A DNA stretch of 64,000 nucleotides from NCBI RefSeq assembly GCF_022201045.2, contig NC_068559.1, positions 3,756,501 to 3,820,500 on the forward strand, in the 5' to 3' direction. Shown here piece after piece: positions 9,590 through 22,038 of this stretch; position 1 is the stretch's first letter; each line of letters starts with the position of its first letter. The position numbers were made by a program, and so were the translations under genes. This DNA comes from Citrus sinensis. Lineage: Eukaryota; Streptophyta; Magnoliopsida; Sapindales; Rutaceae. The notes beneath the pieces are model-generated. The model did not search any database and was not told the origin of the DNA. It saw only the letters and a program-made list of their open reading frames with translations.

Positions 9590-12253
9590 ATTCATAATAG
9601 ATTCTGTTTCTGTACTTTCTATTACTTGGGTCCCGGTACTTCGAAGCCAAGACTCAGAAATCTCTAAACCTGGGTACATTCTTTGCCTCTCCAACTGAGG
9701 TGCGTGAGAAATATCTCTGTAAATTATGCTGCACAAGATAGTTATATGAAGTCATATTCTATTTGTTTAATTTAGTTTTGGAAATTAAGATTAGTGTTGG
9801 TGGTAAAACTTAGGTCATGTAATTAGGGCGTGACATGTGTACAATAGTCCTATTGACCGATATGTCCTTACAGTATGTTAGAAAGAAAAATCAAAGGATA
9901 GGAGTAAAATGAGAAGACTTAAAAAGAGAGAGAGAGAGAGAGAGAGAGAGCATGAGCCACCCTACTAATTTAGAAAATGCTAAAAACAGCACATAAAAAT
10001 ATCTTAAGGTTGTCAGGTATAGATAAGGGACTACTATAACAATGACAGGGCTTAAACCAAAATTATTACATGTCGCCATGTCGGCATGATATGAAATTCG
10101 CAGGAATCCTTTCAAAATTTCTCACGAGAAGATCACATGCACCAAGACTCAGAGAGGAAACCAAGTCAACTAAAATATAAGCCACCAAAAGAGGCATCAG
10201 TTGCCCCAAAATTCAATTGGCTCATTTCAAATGAGTCAACTAGAGATTAATATATGATATCGTCAATGACAATTTCTTGGCTAATACGTGTCCAACCCTA
10301 AAGAGGCTAAAAAATTGGAGTTAAATAGCTAAATTGAGGGAAATGACCCGTCACAGCCTATCACAATTCTAAAAAGACAACAAAATACCCTTCGAAGCAC
10401 TCACTGAATACTATTAAGTTCAATTTGGAAAAAAACAAGTTCAATTCCTTCCTCATGATTCTCAATTTTTCGTTAATGTTAGGATTTTTCAGAAACTCAT
10501 CACTCTCGCCAACACTTACGTGGCTTGACCATCTCGGATTTTGCCGCTGGCAACCACCTCTGTCGCCTCTGATAGTTGTTCTCTTATTTTTAAATCATTC
10601 CCAATTATATTCATCCCAAAAAATTGTTCTAAGACAAATCAATCCACACTATCAACATAACCACCCCACAAAACACATGATATCATATTTTTTAAATTAA
10701 AACAATTAATAAAACAAAAATTTTGGGAGAATTGTGATTAATGATACTTAATTTGGTTTCTTTGGTCCTTGGACGGGGCAACTTATGGGACATTTGAGAT
10801 TTTATTTTATTTTAATTTAATTATTTATTTTTGTGGTTATTGTTCTGTGCTTGCATTGACTTGCTACGTGGCACTGGCTGATCAAAATGAGGACTGCAGC
10901 GGCTAGGGTTCAATCTCTGGAAGCTGAAAAAATTTCTCCCACCCAATTCATTAAATTTAAATGCATTTACCTTCTCAGGCTTAAAGGGCTTTGCTAGCAA
11001 CAGTTTTAGGTGAATATCTTATTGGATATTAAATTTAATTTTTTGTTTCTTCAAACCCAATTCATTAAATTTAATTTGCTGTTTCTTCAAACCCCAATTT
11101 TGAATATTCTACTTGTCTTGGATGCCGATTCTTTTAAATTCGAATGGATGCCAATTTTTCAAACGTGGGTTACCAATTTCCCACTTTTTAAGAATCCAAA
11201 AAAAGTTTTTTTCTTTATTTTTTAATTTATTATCTGTCACTTTTCTTATAATAATAATCAACAGTTACCATGGAGACACCATGACGATAATTTTTTATCT
11301 GTCACTTTTCTTATAATAAAATCAACAATTACCACGTAGTTCCATGTTTCCTATTAATTTTAAAAAAAAAATAAATAAAAGACAATAAAAGTGGCACCAT
11401 GACTCCATGAGACACTATTTCTTAACTGGTGGTGTAGATGAAAAATGACAAGATTTCACTTTTTCCGATAAGATTGGATACCGCTAAGATTATCAATCTA
11501 ATTATGTATTATTAGCTATCCTTTGGTGCAATCAGCATAGACAAATAATACAAATTTCAAATTTTTATTTTAAATAATATATTATTTATTAAGAGTTAAG
11601 AGTTGATAATTTTTTTACAATATATAAGTTAATAAATTAGTATTATCTAATCAATCAATTAATAAAAATTAAATTAATTAATTAAAAATACGTAACGTTA
11701 CTCGTTAGCCTAACCATCCAAAAAAAAAAAGTGAAATTAGTGGAAGCATCTAAATGGATGAGTGCGCGAATTATTCAATTAATGAATTATAACTATATAT
11801 TCTCCATAATAAAAAAGAGGCTGAAAAAGATATTAACAAGTTGCAGGTGTCCGGTGGTTTAAGCCCCTTTCAGACAAAAAGGAAGAATATTGTTGTTATT
11901 ATGACCAAAAATAAAAAAATAAAAAGACTTTGTTGCCGTGCCCTTTTAACTCACGGCGTGTCATTTTGAAAATAAAAGTCCCAAAAAGGCCAAAAACTTT
12001 TGATTTGACGTGGCAACATCAAATTGGTTAATGAGGCGGCGCCCCGCGCCGTTTTAGGTTTGGTTGAAACCGTATGACAGAGTTTCCTTCACAAGCGACC
12101 AGCTGACGCGCGTTTACCCTCGTCCTTTGCCTCTGCCTTGGCCTTTCCCGCTCCGACATTAACACAAATACTTTGCCTACAATAAAGAACTAAGAACTAA
12201 AACCAGACGTAAAAAACCAAAATCAAAACTGAGAGACAGAGCGAGTAGAGAAA
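9590..12253. other. intergenic region upstream of CTP synthase
   Basis: No gene is seen. There is an AG microsatellite near 9928-9951, a duplicated 35-bp block (TTAAATTTAATTT..TGTTTCTTCAAACC, near 11025-11100) and a direct repeat of about 65-bp period near 11224-11338 (TATCTGTCACTTTTCTTATA). The last 250 bp are less AT-rich, with a GC block at 12033-12050, and probably hold the CTP synthase promoter and 5' UTR. Confidence 0.6.
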
Positions 12254-15200
12254 ATGAAGTACGTGTTGGTTACTGGTGGAGTTGTGAGTGGGCTTGGCAA
12301 AGGCGTCACCGCCAGCAGCATAGGCGTCGTCCTCAAAGCTTGTGGCCTTCGCGTCACCTCTATTAAAATCGGTCTCATTCCATTCACTATTATTATTATT
12401 GTTCTAATATTAATGTGCATATTTGATTTGAATTTTTTTTTTAATTTTTCAAGTTTGTTAACTGCGTCTCTTGTTTTGCAGATCCTTATCTGAATACAGA
12501 TGCTGGTACCATGTCTCCTTTTGAACACGGGGAGGTTTTTGTTCTTGATGATGGCGGAGAGGTAAATTTTATTCATCCTCAAGTTTGAATGACAATGTAA
12601 AAATCTTGCACCGCATTGTGAGTTAAATAAGTAAATAATAACCAATTAGTGTGTTTACTAGTTTATAATTATTTTGGTATTTTTCTCAAAAAGGTGGATT
12701 TAGATTTGGGTAACTATGAACGTTTCCTCGATGTTAGACTTACAAAAAACAACAACATCACCACTGGAAAGATATATCAGGTGAGTGATTGAATTTTTAT
12801 CTTTCTGATGTGAAATTTTTCATTTTTTGAGTTGTACATGAGTTGCTATAGTATGATCATCCTGTTCATTTTTTGATCAGTCTGTCCTTGAGAAGGAACG
12901 AAAAGGTGATTATCTTGGAAAGACTGTTCAGGTAGCGTCTGTAATTCGCTAAAGGTTACTTTATCTGAATTTGTATAAAGAGAAAACTGGTGACTTTAGC
13001 TTTTTTTTCTCTTTGGGTGGAGCCTAGGTGGTTCCACACATCACAGATGCTATTAAGAATTGGATTGAATCTGTGGCTGTAATTCCTGTGGATGGGAAAG
13101 AGGGCCCAGCAGATGTTTGTGTGATCGAGTTGGGGGGTACAGTTGGTAAGAACTATCTGTTACAATAAGACTTATGGTGCATCGAGAATTCTTGATAAGT
13201 TGTTTGATTAACACCAATTTTTTGTTAGGTGACATTGAATCAATGCCATTCATCGAGGCTTTGCGACAATTGTCCTTTTCAGTGGGTAAGGTTGTATATA
13301 TGATGCTGTAAGGTCGAGCTTTATGGACTGCTAATTAGTGTCATAGACATACTCGGAATCTCTTATGTAATGCTTTTTTAATTGCTGGCATGACATTTTT
13401 ATCAGCATCATGGTACATTTCTATTTGATTGAATTATTTATGTAATTATGTTGTGCTAAATGCTTGATGCTATGCTGGATAGGCCATTTGTTTTATTATC
13501 AAAAGCTAATGGAAATTCAGAAAATATTTTCTTTGATTTACGTCATGTGCTAGGCATATGCTCTTGGGTTTTGAAATCCCATTATAATGTAAAACAGTTG
13601 CTTACTTTAATTCTCTATTCCTTCCTCCAGGTCCGGATAACTTTTGCCTCATTCATGTGAGCCTGATACCTGTGCTGGGTGTTGTTGGAGAGCAGGTAAT
13701 TGATAGGGCTTAGGGCTAAATAAGGGCTGAATTTTTTTAATTGAATCGAAAGAAAGAACAATCCTGACCTACAATTCAAAAGGTAGGTCAATCTCCCAAA
13801 ACTCTTAATCACTCCTACTACTTCAGAAAACTCAGCATAAACCCTAAACGATTCCTTAATCTCTTATTTATACCTGAGCCCTAATTAATGAATAACTAAA
13901 ATTATTAAACTGCCCCTGCCCTTGAAAAGTACTAAACTGCCCCTGCCCCTTTATATTTGCGCCTAACATAGGTTTTCATTGGTCTAATAGTAATTAATAG
14001 CTTTTGCCTTTTGTGTAAACCTTTATACCAGATGTGCAATATGAATTTTTTCTACATTTTGGATCATAGTATTAGAGGCCAAGATCAATGGAATTTTCCT
14101 AAAATTCATTCAACTTATTATTATTATTATTATCATAATTTTTTTTTTCGGAGGTGGGTTGTGGTTTTTCTCTCGCTCACTCTTTTGCTTCAAGGACTTA
14201 AATCTCTCTTTCTCGTTGCTTTCAGAAAACTAAGCCTACACAACACAGTGTCCGGGAGTTGAGAGCATTAGGCTTGACACCACATCTATTGGCATGCCGT
14301 TCTGCTCAGGTATTTCTTTTTCGCTGCCTGCTACCTGCATGTATACAAGTGGGTTAACAGATGGTAAAAAATTGGTGGACGGTGGAATCTTTTAGATTGT
14401 TGTCTTCAGTTGCCTGACTGGTTTAGATGCACTGATTTCAATGTGTTGCAAAAATTCAAGTCATCTCAAGTCTGAGCTTGTTGAATTGACTTTTGTGAAC
14501 ATGTCATTGATTTGTTTTTTAATTATGTTGTTTCATATTTTTTCTACTTTATTGCAGCCTCTGTTGGAAAATACGAAGGAGAAACTTTCTCAGTTCTGCC
14601 ATGTTCCAGTAAGTTTTTTGATAATTTTTTTTCTTTTTGATCTTTGTTTTATTGATTAGCATCTTATATATCTTTTAATGGTTTCTTTCAGATTGGCAAT
14701 ATTCTCAATATCCATGACGTTCCAAATATTTGGCACGTTCCTCTTTTACTTCGAGTGGGTTTATTAACAGTTTTATGATTCCTTTTGCTTATTTTTTTAA
14801 TTCCATTGTATTTTTATTCACATTTTTTTAATGTTCTTTGGTGTGGATACCTGTTTCAGAACCAAAATGCCCATCATTCAATTCTGAAACAGCTAAATCT
14901 ACTGAGGTTAGTGTTTCTTTCAGCTTCTTCTGTATGTAAGGCTTAATTTTTATATCAAAGTCCTGGCCAACCTTGGAATTTCTCAAGAGTGTAATGATTA
15001 TATCTGTGATTATTTATAAGGTTAGGATTGCCTTAGTAACTTGTGACTGTGCTTTGGTGCTTTGATTACATCTATGATTAATTAGTATGTAAGGGTTGCT
15101 GCCACTTGAACTTGATTGACAAGCAAGAAGAATGCCTGTTTTTGGAACATGTAGGAGGTAGCATTGTTCTTTTATTAACTAACTGACTACAATCTTCTGT

Positions 15201-18200
15201 TTGCAGCATAGCTGCTCCTCCAAATTTGCAAGCTTGGACAAAGAGGGCCGAAACTTACGATAATCTCAAAAATTCTGTTAGTAAAACTTCTGATAACCTT
15301 AACAAATTTTTCTTTCGTGAAGCAGAAGATATCAATTCTGATGCCATTGTTGTCACTGCCTTGTTTTTCTCGTTAATTTTTTTTCCTTATTATTTATAGA
15401 ACATGCTGATATGGCAGGTGAGGATTGCAATGGTTGGGAAATATGTTGGCCTAGCAGACTCGTATCTTTCTGTTGTGAAGGTGTGATTCCTACTTTAACC
15501 CTCGGTTTAACCGAGAGGAGGAGCAATATAACATATAGAGCCTTTAGAATTATGACGAAAGTATGTACATTGATCTGTCATTTACCAATCAGGAAAAACT
15601 TTATAAAAGGATGCTGATGGATCCAATATGCTGTAGCATAGAACATCTGTCCTACTTGTGGTATTAATCTAATTGTTTTTGGAATGTCATGCTTCTGATG
15701 AAGCTTCAGAAATGGAAATATTCTTGTTTTGACTGGATTAATCCATGCGTGGCTGAGTTTTTACCTTGGTTTATTTTTGTTAGACGTGTACTGGTGAAGT
15801 GTAAGATTTGGGAAGACTACATCTACTAAGTGGTCTCAGCCTAATAGCATAAACCATTGGGTTTCTCATTAATTGTTATATAGATTATTTTAGGTTATTT
15901 TGGAAGGACTAAATGACACTGTGCCCCATGGTACCAGTTGTTCAATTAGGATAGTTGAGTGAATTAATGACTAGATCTTGGTTATGTAGAGTGAATTTAT
16001 TATATAAAGCACATAAAAATGGCTGGTTTGGTTTCCCAGAATATAATGTATTACATCAACTCGCCTCTTTCTTCTGTGTCACAGGCCCTTCTTCATGCCT
16101 GCATTGCTTGTTCATTGAAGCCATCAATTGACTGGATTGCAGCTTCTGACCTTGAAGATGAAAGTGCAAAACTGGTACTGAACCTTCTTTGTTGCGTTTC
16201 TGTTGAATTTTGTTTCGTATTCTTGAAATTTTTGCCTTGTGTAAATTGTTTCGTCCACATCTTGCAGACTCCAAAAGATCATGCTGCTGCATGGGAGACT
16301 TTGAGGGTAAGCATTACTGTAGTCATCTAATTATTGATCAACACTTACACCATATCCTTTATTCTTTAACCAACCAAATTGCACTCATCTTCCTGCCAGA
16401 ATCTGAAAATCGTTCATGCTGATTGTAAAAGCAAGAATTTCCTCATGTCAACATCAGAGCTTCTTTCTATAAATTAAGATAAATCTCCCTAATATATTTC
16501 ATCATTTCATTTCATACAGTGTTAGAACAGCATTTGAATGTGATTATAGATTTTAAATTATTTTTGGTAAAATGTTCATTTGCAGAATGCTGAATGTGTC
16601 TTAGTTCCTGGTGGGTTTGGAGATCGTGGCGTGGGAGGAATGATTTTGGCTGCAAAGTATGCTAGAGAGAATAATATTCCTTATCTTGGCATTTGCTTAG
16701 GCATGCAGATTTCTGTGATTGAGTTTGCTAGATCTGTGGGTGACTTCTCTTCGAATACACTGTTCCATTTTCCGGACATTGTGGTACCATATTCTGATTG
16801 CCTTGAATTTTTTGCTTTAGGTTCTGGGTTTAAAAAGGGCAAACAGCAATGAGTTTGATTCTGAAACACCAAATCCTGTAGTAATTTTCATGCCTGAGGT
16901 ATATTATTTATCGGTTGCTTTGATCTTCTCAGTTACTGTGAAACATTGCACCTACCATACAAAGTGTGTTATTGATCATTTTTTATCCACACGCAGGGTT
17001 CAAGAACACATATGGGAAGTACGATGAGACTAGGTTCTCGAAGAACATTATTCCAAACCCCTGATTGTGTCACCTCAAAGTTGTACGTGATGATTATATT
17101 TTTCAGTTTAGAAAGAACATCAAGATATATGTTGTTGTACATACAACTAAACAATTTGTTGAGCTTCATTGTTGTGATTTGTCTACAACAATGGATGCTT
17201 GTGCCTAGGGTGATTACTTTTATATACCAGTTGACCAATCTGGTGGTTCGTATGGTCACAAAGTTATTATTCCTCCATTTGGTGCTGCCTTTTGCCCAGC
17301 AACTTGCAGGCAGTTGGTAGATTTGAGGTTTCAACTGCTGGATTTAGAATCCAATAGTTTTGCTTACCCAAACAAGGACATTTAATGTTTGCATTTTGCT
17401 GTTGTTCAAGTTCACTATTCGTTGTCTTGTTTGCTAGGTATCGTAATGCGGAGTATGTGGATGAACGACATCGACACAGATATGAGGTTAGTTGTCAAAC
17501 TTGATTTGATTTGAAGAAAAAGATGCTTGACATGCCTAGTTTCCAATGGTTACGGTATGAGACTTTGATCATTGCTTACTGCAGGTGAACCCAGAGGTAA
17601 TTGGAGTTCTAGAAGAAGCTGGCCTAAAATTTGTAGGGAAGGATGAAACTGGAAAAAGAATGGAGGTGGGTTTTCTCAGTATTCGTATTAAGCTGTGTGT
17701 ATGTTCAGCCATATTTGAAATCCATTGAAAATGAATCAGTTACAGCTGCACAACTTAGATTAAACTTCTGCACAATAGGCATAAAAGCTGAACAGCTTAA
17801 GACAGATTTTTATTGTTGCCTATCCGTCAATAGGCATAAAAGCTGAACAACTTAAGACAGATTTTTATTGTTGCCTATCCGTTCTCACACGAATTGAAGA
17901 TCATTATGCTTTGGCATAAGTCTGTTGCCCTTCTTTACTGGAGAATGAGTAGTATGGCACGTAACTAAGATAAATATGAAGTTCTTTCGTTCCATTCTGT
18001 TTCTGCAGATATTGAAGCTTTATTCTCTTTCAGTAGGATGTCACGTAACTAAGTTAGATCTGAAGTTCTTTTGTTTCCTTCTGTATCCACAGATATTGGA
18101 GCTTCCAAGTCATCCATTCTATGTTGGAGTACAGTTCCATCCAGAGTTCAAATCACGGCCGGGGAGGCCCTCAGCTCTGTTTTTAGGTAATTGTCAGTTG

Positions 18201-19029
18201 ACAAAGGAGCCCTGTACATGCTAACATCTAAAGATCCATTGACATTAAAATCAAGAGTTACGGCCAATTTATTACTTTAACTTTGTCATGATAACAAACG
18301 TCTTCAACAATTATTGAGGTGCAACACTTTTATACATTAACTAGATAAAAGTGTTACACTTTTCTGCTACTGCCTTTGGTCAAACGATGATGTCGTGATG
18401 ATATCATTGGGGTAAATCTGTCTTTGCATAAAATACAACCCAAAATTGTAATATACCATAAAATTTGAAGTGCAAAACTGTCTTTAACCCAAATTTTATA
18501 TCTACCAATTTTTTTTTCATATAAAAGATTTAAATAATTAAAATATTTCTGCTCTTACAAGTCACTTATGTTAAAACGCAAAATCAGTAAAGTGTTACCC
18601 TTTATATACTTAACGTACAAAGCTGTTATACCTCAATAATTGTTGTAGTAGTTAGTAATTATGACAGGGAGTGAGTGAAGTCCACCGCCCTTTTATTGAG
18701 AATATTGCTTTTCTTTTAAATTCACCAAAATCCTTTCAATTAAGAATGGATGGTATTAGAAGAAAGATTTTACATGTACATTTATGTACGTTCTTAACAG
18801 CTTGTACTATTTTCATGGCTTTCCTTTCAATCAAAATCACATTCTTGGATGTAAAACATTAGTTATACATTAACTCTTAGTCTGGAATAGCTGTAGTTAC
18901 TTTGAGCTCCCTGAAGTGGAGACTAGTTTATTTTCTAGTTAACAATATGACACTGCAATTTCAGGTCTTATATTGGCGGCGACAAAGCAGTTGGAAGCAT
19001 ATCTTAATACACATCAGAATGGATGTTGA
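12254..19029 (+). CDS. CTP synthase
   Basis: Glutamine-hydrolysing CTP synthase converts UTP to CTP, the last step of pyrimidine nucleotide synthesis. I read 22 coding exons giving 561 residues, normal for plants: 12254-12371, 12482-12561, 12694-12780, 12881-12931, 13028-13145, 13229-13285, 13631-13695, 14226-14309, 14558-14608, 14692-14754, 14860-14906, 15207-15276, 15418-15480, 16085-16174, 16268-16306, 16586-16735, 16821-16898, 16997-17082, 17438-17486, 17585-17665, 18093-18186, 18965-19029. All joins keep frame. The N-terminal synthetase domain begins [17 protein letters not shown] with the P-loop. The C-terminal class I glutamine amidotransferase domain has the nucleophile Cys398 in GICLGMQ and the His525/Glu527 pair in QFHPEF. 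All expected catalytic residues are present. Introns 20 and 21 carry a duplicated acceptor and a MITE, described separately. Confidence 0.96.
17774..17883. repeat. 55-bp tandem duplication in CTP synthase intron 20
   Basis: Two copies of a 55-bp unit (AATAGGCATAAAAGCTGAAC ...) at 17774-17828 and 17829-17883 differ at only a few positions. Confidence 0.9.
17950..18105 (+). repeat. 84-bp duplication of the exon 21 acceptor region
   Basis: The block ending in the true acceptor (TATCCACAG, AG at 18091-18092, then ATATTGGAGCTTC) is preceded 84 bp upstream by a copy ending TTTCTGCAG (AG at 18007-18008, then ATATTGAAGCTTT). Both copies include a CACGTAACTAAG stretch and a pyrimidine-rich tract. The sequence between the two acceptors is exactly 28 codons, in frame and without stops. 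Confidence 0.9.
18285..18665. mobile_element. MITE in CTP synthase intron 21
   Basis: About 381 bp with imperfect inverted terminal repeats of about 90 bp. The left arm holds CAACAATTATTGAGGTGCAA and the right arm, reversed, CAACAATTATTGAGGTATAA; the outermost bases are GTCAT at both ends. I could not settle a target duplication. No coding capacity. It lies inside the last intron and leaves both splice sites intact. Confidence 0.7.
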
Positions 19030-22000
19030 TCTAGAACTCTTCACTGTCCAGAAGGTTCTAGAACATTTTTTACAATTATTAGGTAGGTCATATTACAACT
19101 TTGATGCGAGTATACCTTCTAGTTATATCTGCATTGTTCTTCATCCCTGCCTCTTTGGCTATTCTAATTGCCTGTGGAAGGATTGATTTTGTGTTGGTTT
19201 CAGAATTTTTTGTTTACGGTCTTGTCTCCACTGTATTATACATAAAGCTTTTGTGTTTGTAGTGATCAGCGGGTGTTTGTAGTGATCAGTGGGTGTAATA
19301 ACTCATAAATCTCACCTAGTGTGCTACCTTGTCATAATCTGTTTAGTAGTTAGCAGGGCTGTTAAATCTTTAGAGGTTGGCTTCAGTTAAGGCTTGAAAA
19401 ACCCTATCACATGCTCATTTATTTCTTTTCTCATATGTGCAGATTTTGCCAGTCCCGGGATGAAGAGTCCGAGTGGAGTGAAGAAAATTTTGTTGTACTT
19501 GAGTAGAAATTAGCAGTTATAGCATTCTTCTATAAAATATGCATATTCCCAGCTAGTTTTGGGGGGGAAAAAAAAGGTTTTCAAAAACTTTCCTCAACAC
19601 TAACATATATGTTGGACGATTGACTGATTGCAAATTCTCTGGGGGTGTTATGTGAAACTGTTTTTACTAATCAAACGCTTGCTGAACTCTTCAATGATCT
19701 TTCAAGCAACTCATCCTCCCATAACCATATCTATAATTTACTGGCTTTGCTGCCCTGGTATTAAAATTTTTTTAACGTTCATGAGGGAATCTTCCGAGGT
19801 AATAGCTCTTCTGCCACGTGGAGGATGAGGAAGGAAAACTAGCTAGGAGAAAAAGTAAATGGAAGCGCGCTTGTGTTGCATCGGGTGTCACTTGCAACGT
19901 ATAAAGGCTTCCATTGTTGTGACACGATTTTGCCGTTCTTAATAACTAGTTTTCCTGAACTGGTTCAAAAATTTGCTGTTTATCTACAAACTTATATTAA
20001 AACTTAAAGATGTGTTTATGCAACTTTCATTATATGTATTGAAAACGTCTTATTGGGAGCAGTGCAAGTAACATCCTATGCAAGGCAGGTGGATGATTGA
20101 ATTGCAAGCAGAAAAAAAAAGTTTTGACATAACCATCGATTTTTTTAGTGGATGAAAAAATTGACATAGCATTTTTGTTAGACTGTTTACTCAAATTTGA
20201 ATCTTGGATCAGTTACGAGTTCAAAAATTGATAGGGTTTAATCCTTCCCTCTACATTTCTTAATTTGCTTATTGATGTATTTTATCTTGTAATTTGTAGA
20301 ACATTCGTTGTTGGCAAAACAGCACATTTTCAAGCTTCAACGCAGCCAAACCAATTATTGGACAAAAGTTCATTCATTCCAATAAATTTGTCCATTACAA
20401 GCGTTCTACAACTTTAGTCTAAAGGACTATTACTCCTGAACAGTAATAACCTCGCCATGCAGTAGTAAATGGCGGGTGATTTTGAAACCCTACATGTCTC
20501 TCCTCATAATCAAAGACCAAAATACTTGAGGGCTCTTTCGGTCAGAGATCTCCAACTCCACGAAGTAATTAAAAGAAGGTTATGGCTATGTTAGAGTATA
20601 TTTATGGTGGCGCACGAATCTCAACCACACACGCCAAATAATAAATAGTAAAAAAACTTATTATAACTTTGATCGTGTAATTATAAAGGAGCGCTCTACC
20701 TTACAGCAACTCCAACATAACCAAACCCTTAAAAGAATTGGTGCGAGAAGAGCTTGTACTCAATTCGTACACGACACATTGTATTGTACATTTATAATCA
20801 TGGCTCAGAGGATTACTGACAAACAATTTTTTTAGCAATCATACATTTGTAATCATAGAAGTGGAAAGGGAAAAAAAAAGAAAAAAAAGAAAGAAATTAA
20901 GGAATCAGACACCTTTTTAAAAGAGTTCAGGGCAAGTTCATCAGTATGAAGAACAGACATTTGATACCAGGCAATGTCGCGAGATGAAACAAGTCACCCG
21001 AGTGACGGTTTGTAATTTGTTATGAAAAGAGAGAGAGAGAGAGAGAGAAAGACAATTTCGTTTCTGAAGAGCCATGGAAGAATCTCGACCACCAATTCTT
21101 CTGGAAGATCTCTAAACACTGCCATTGATCTTGAAAATATAGTCAATGAAAGTACAAAGTTAAGTTTAAAATAGATGCGGTAGATACATTACATTCATTT
21201 TTCTATGAATGTAGATAATATTGAATTAAATCATGATGTTAATGATAAACTAGGTTCGCTCTAGGATCCCTGTCCATGGCTTTATAATCAAATTGATTTT
21301 TCCCTTTTTCCAAGTTAACAAGTCTTGAAACCCGCGAGGTTGAGACATAGTTAACAACTATGAGGTTCAAATTCTGAGGCACTCAAATCATTTGTAAAAC
21401 AATACTAAATCGAGAAGAATTGACTCGAATTTTTTTTCAATTGATCTCTCTTTGATCCCAACAACACATGGAGATGGACATTGAAACTCTATTCATTAAC
21501 ATAAAAAAGAAAAAAAAAATGTATAATATTATCCTTCTGAAAATCTTAACGATGTACGAATTTGAAATGTTAACTATATCAACTGCCAATAAACCAAATA
21601 AAAGCATCTAGGATACCCCTAACGAGGGAAACAATTTTAGCACTAAAGGGTATAAGAGTTCGTAAGATTTATGTCAGTAATCAAGAACACAAAAGACTAC
21701 AACCAATCAAATCACTAAGTGTTAATCAATCCCCAATCCTACTATAAAAATGAAGTAATATTCCTAAAAAGAGCAGTTTTTCAAGAATCAAGAACAATAA
21801 AAAGATACTGATAGTTAGCACAAATAGAACAACAGGTTAGCACAAATACAACAACAGACTTAATAATGAACAATCTTATTCACTCTTCCACCATTGCATC
21901 TCTTACAAGAGTAGCTACTAAAGAAGATGTTGTGGATCAAGTCCTAATTCATCCTTTTTTATTTGTTCTTCTTCATCTGCAATTTTCTCTAATCGTGTAG

Positions 22001-22038
22001 TTATTTCATGTTTCTTCCACTAATTGCTCTCTCCGTAG
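19030..22038. other. 3' region of CTP synthase and gene-poor spacer
   Basis: The first several hundred bases probably include the CTP synthase 3' UTR. A short GTTTGTAGTGATCAG duplication lies at about 19258-19290. A GA microsatellite is at about 21029-21049. Apart from the F-box fragment near 21.1 kb I see no gene. Confidence 0.5.
21070..21125 (-). pseudogene. isolated F-box N-terminal fragment
   Basis: On the minus strand from 21125 an ATG opens MAVFRDLPEELVVEILPWLF, the same F-box start seen in relics 1 and 2 at 4.5 and 6.8 kb. Homology stops after about 55 bp and no F-box-associated domain follows. Confidence 0.7.

Noticed and set aside
12223-12645. 140-codon minus-strand open frame
   Set aside because: It is antisense to the first exons and introns of CTP synthase, shows no family resemblance, and is explained by the coding strand.
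13700-14000. CTP synthase intron 7 repeat-like block with CTGCCCCTGCCC twice
   Set aside because: It looked like part of a dispersed element, but I found no paired ends or target duplication, so no element is called.
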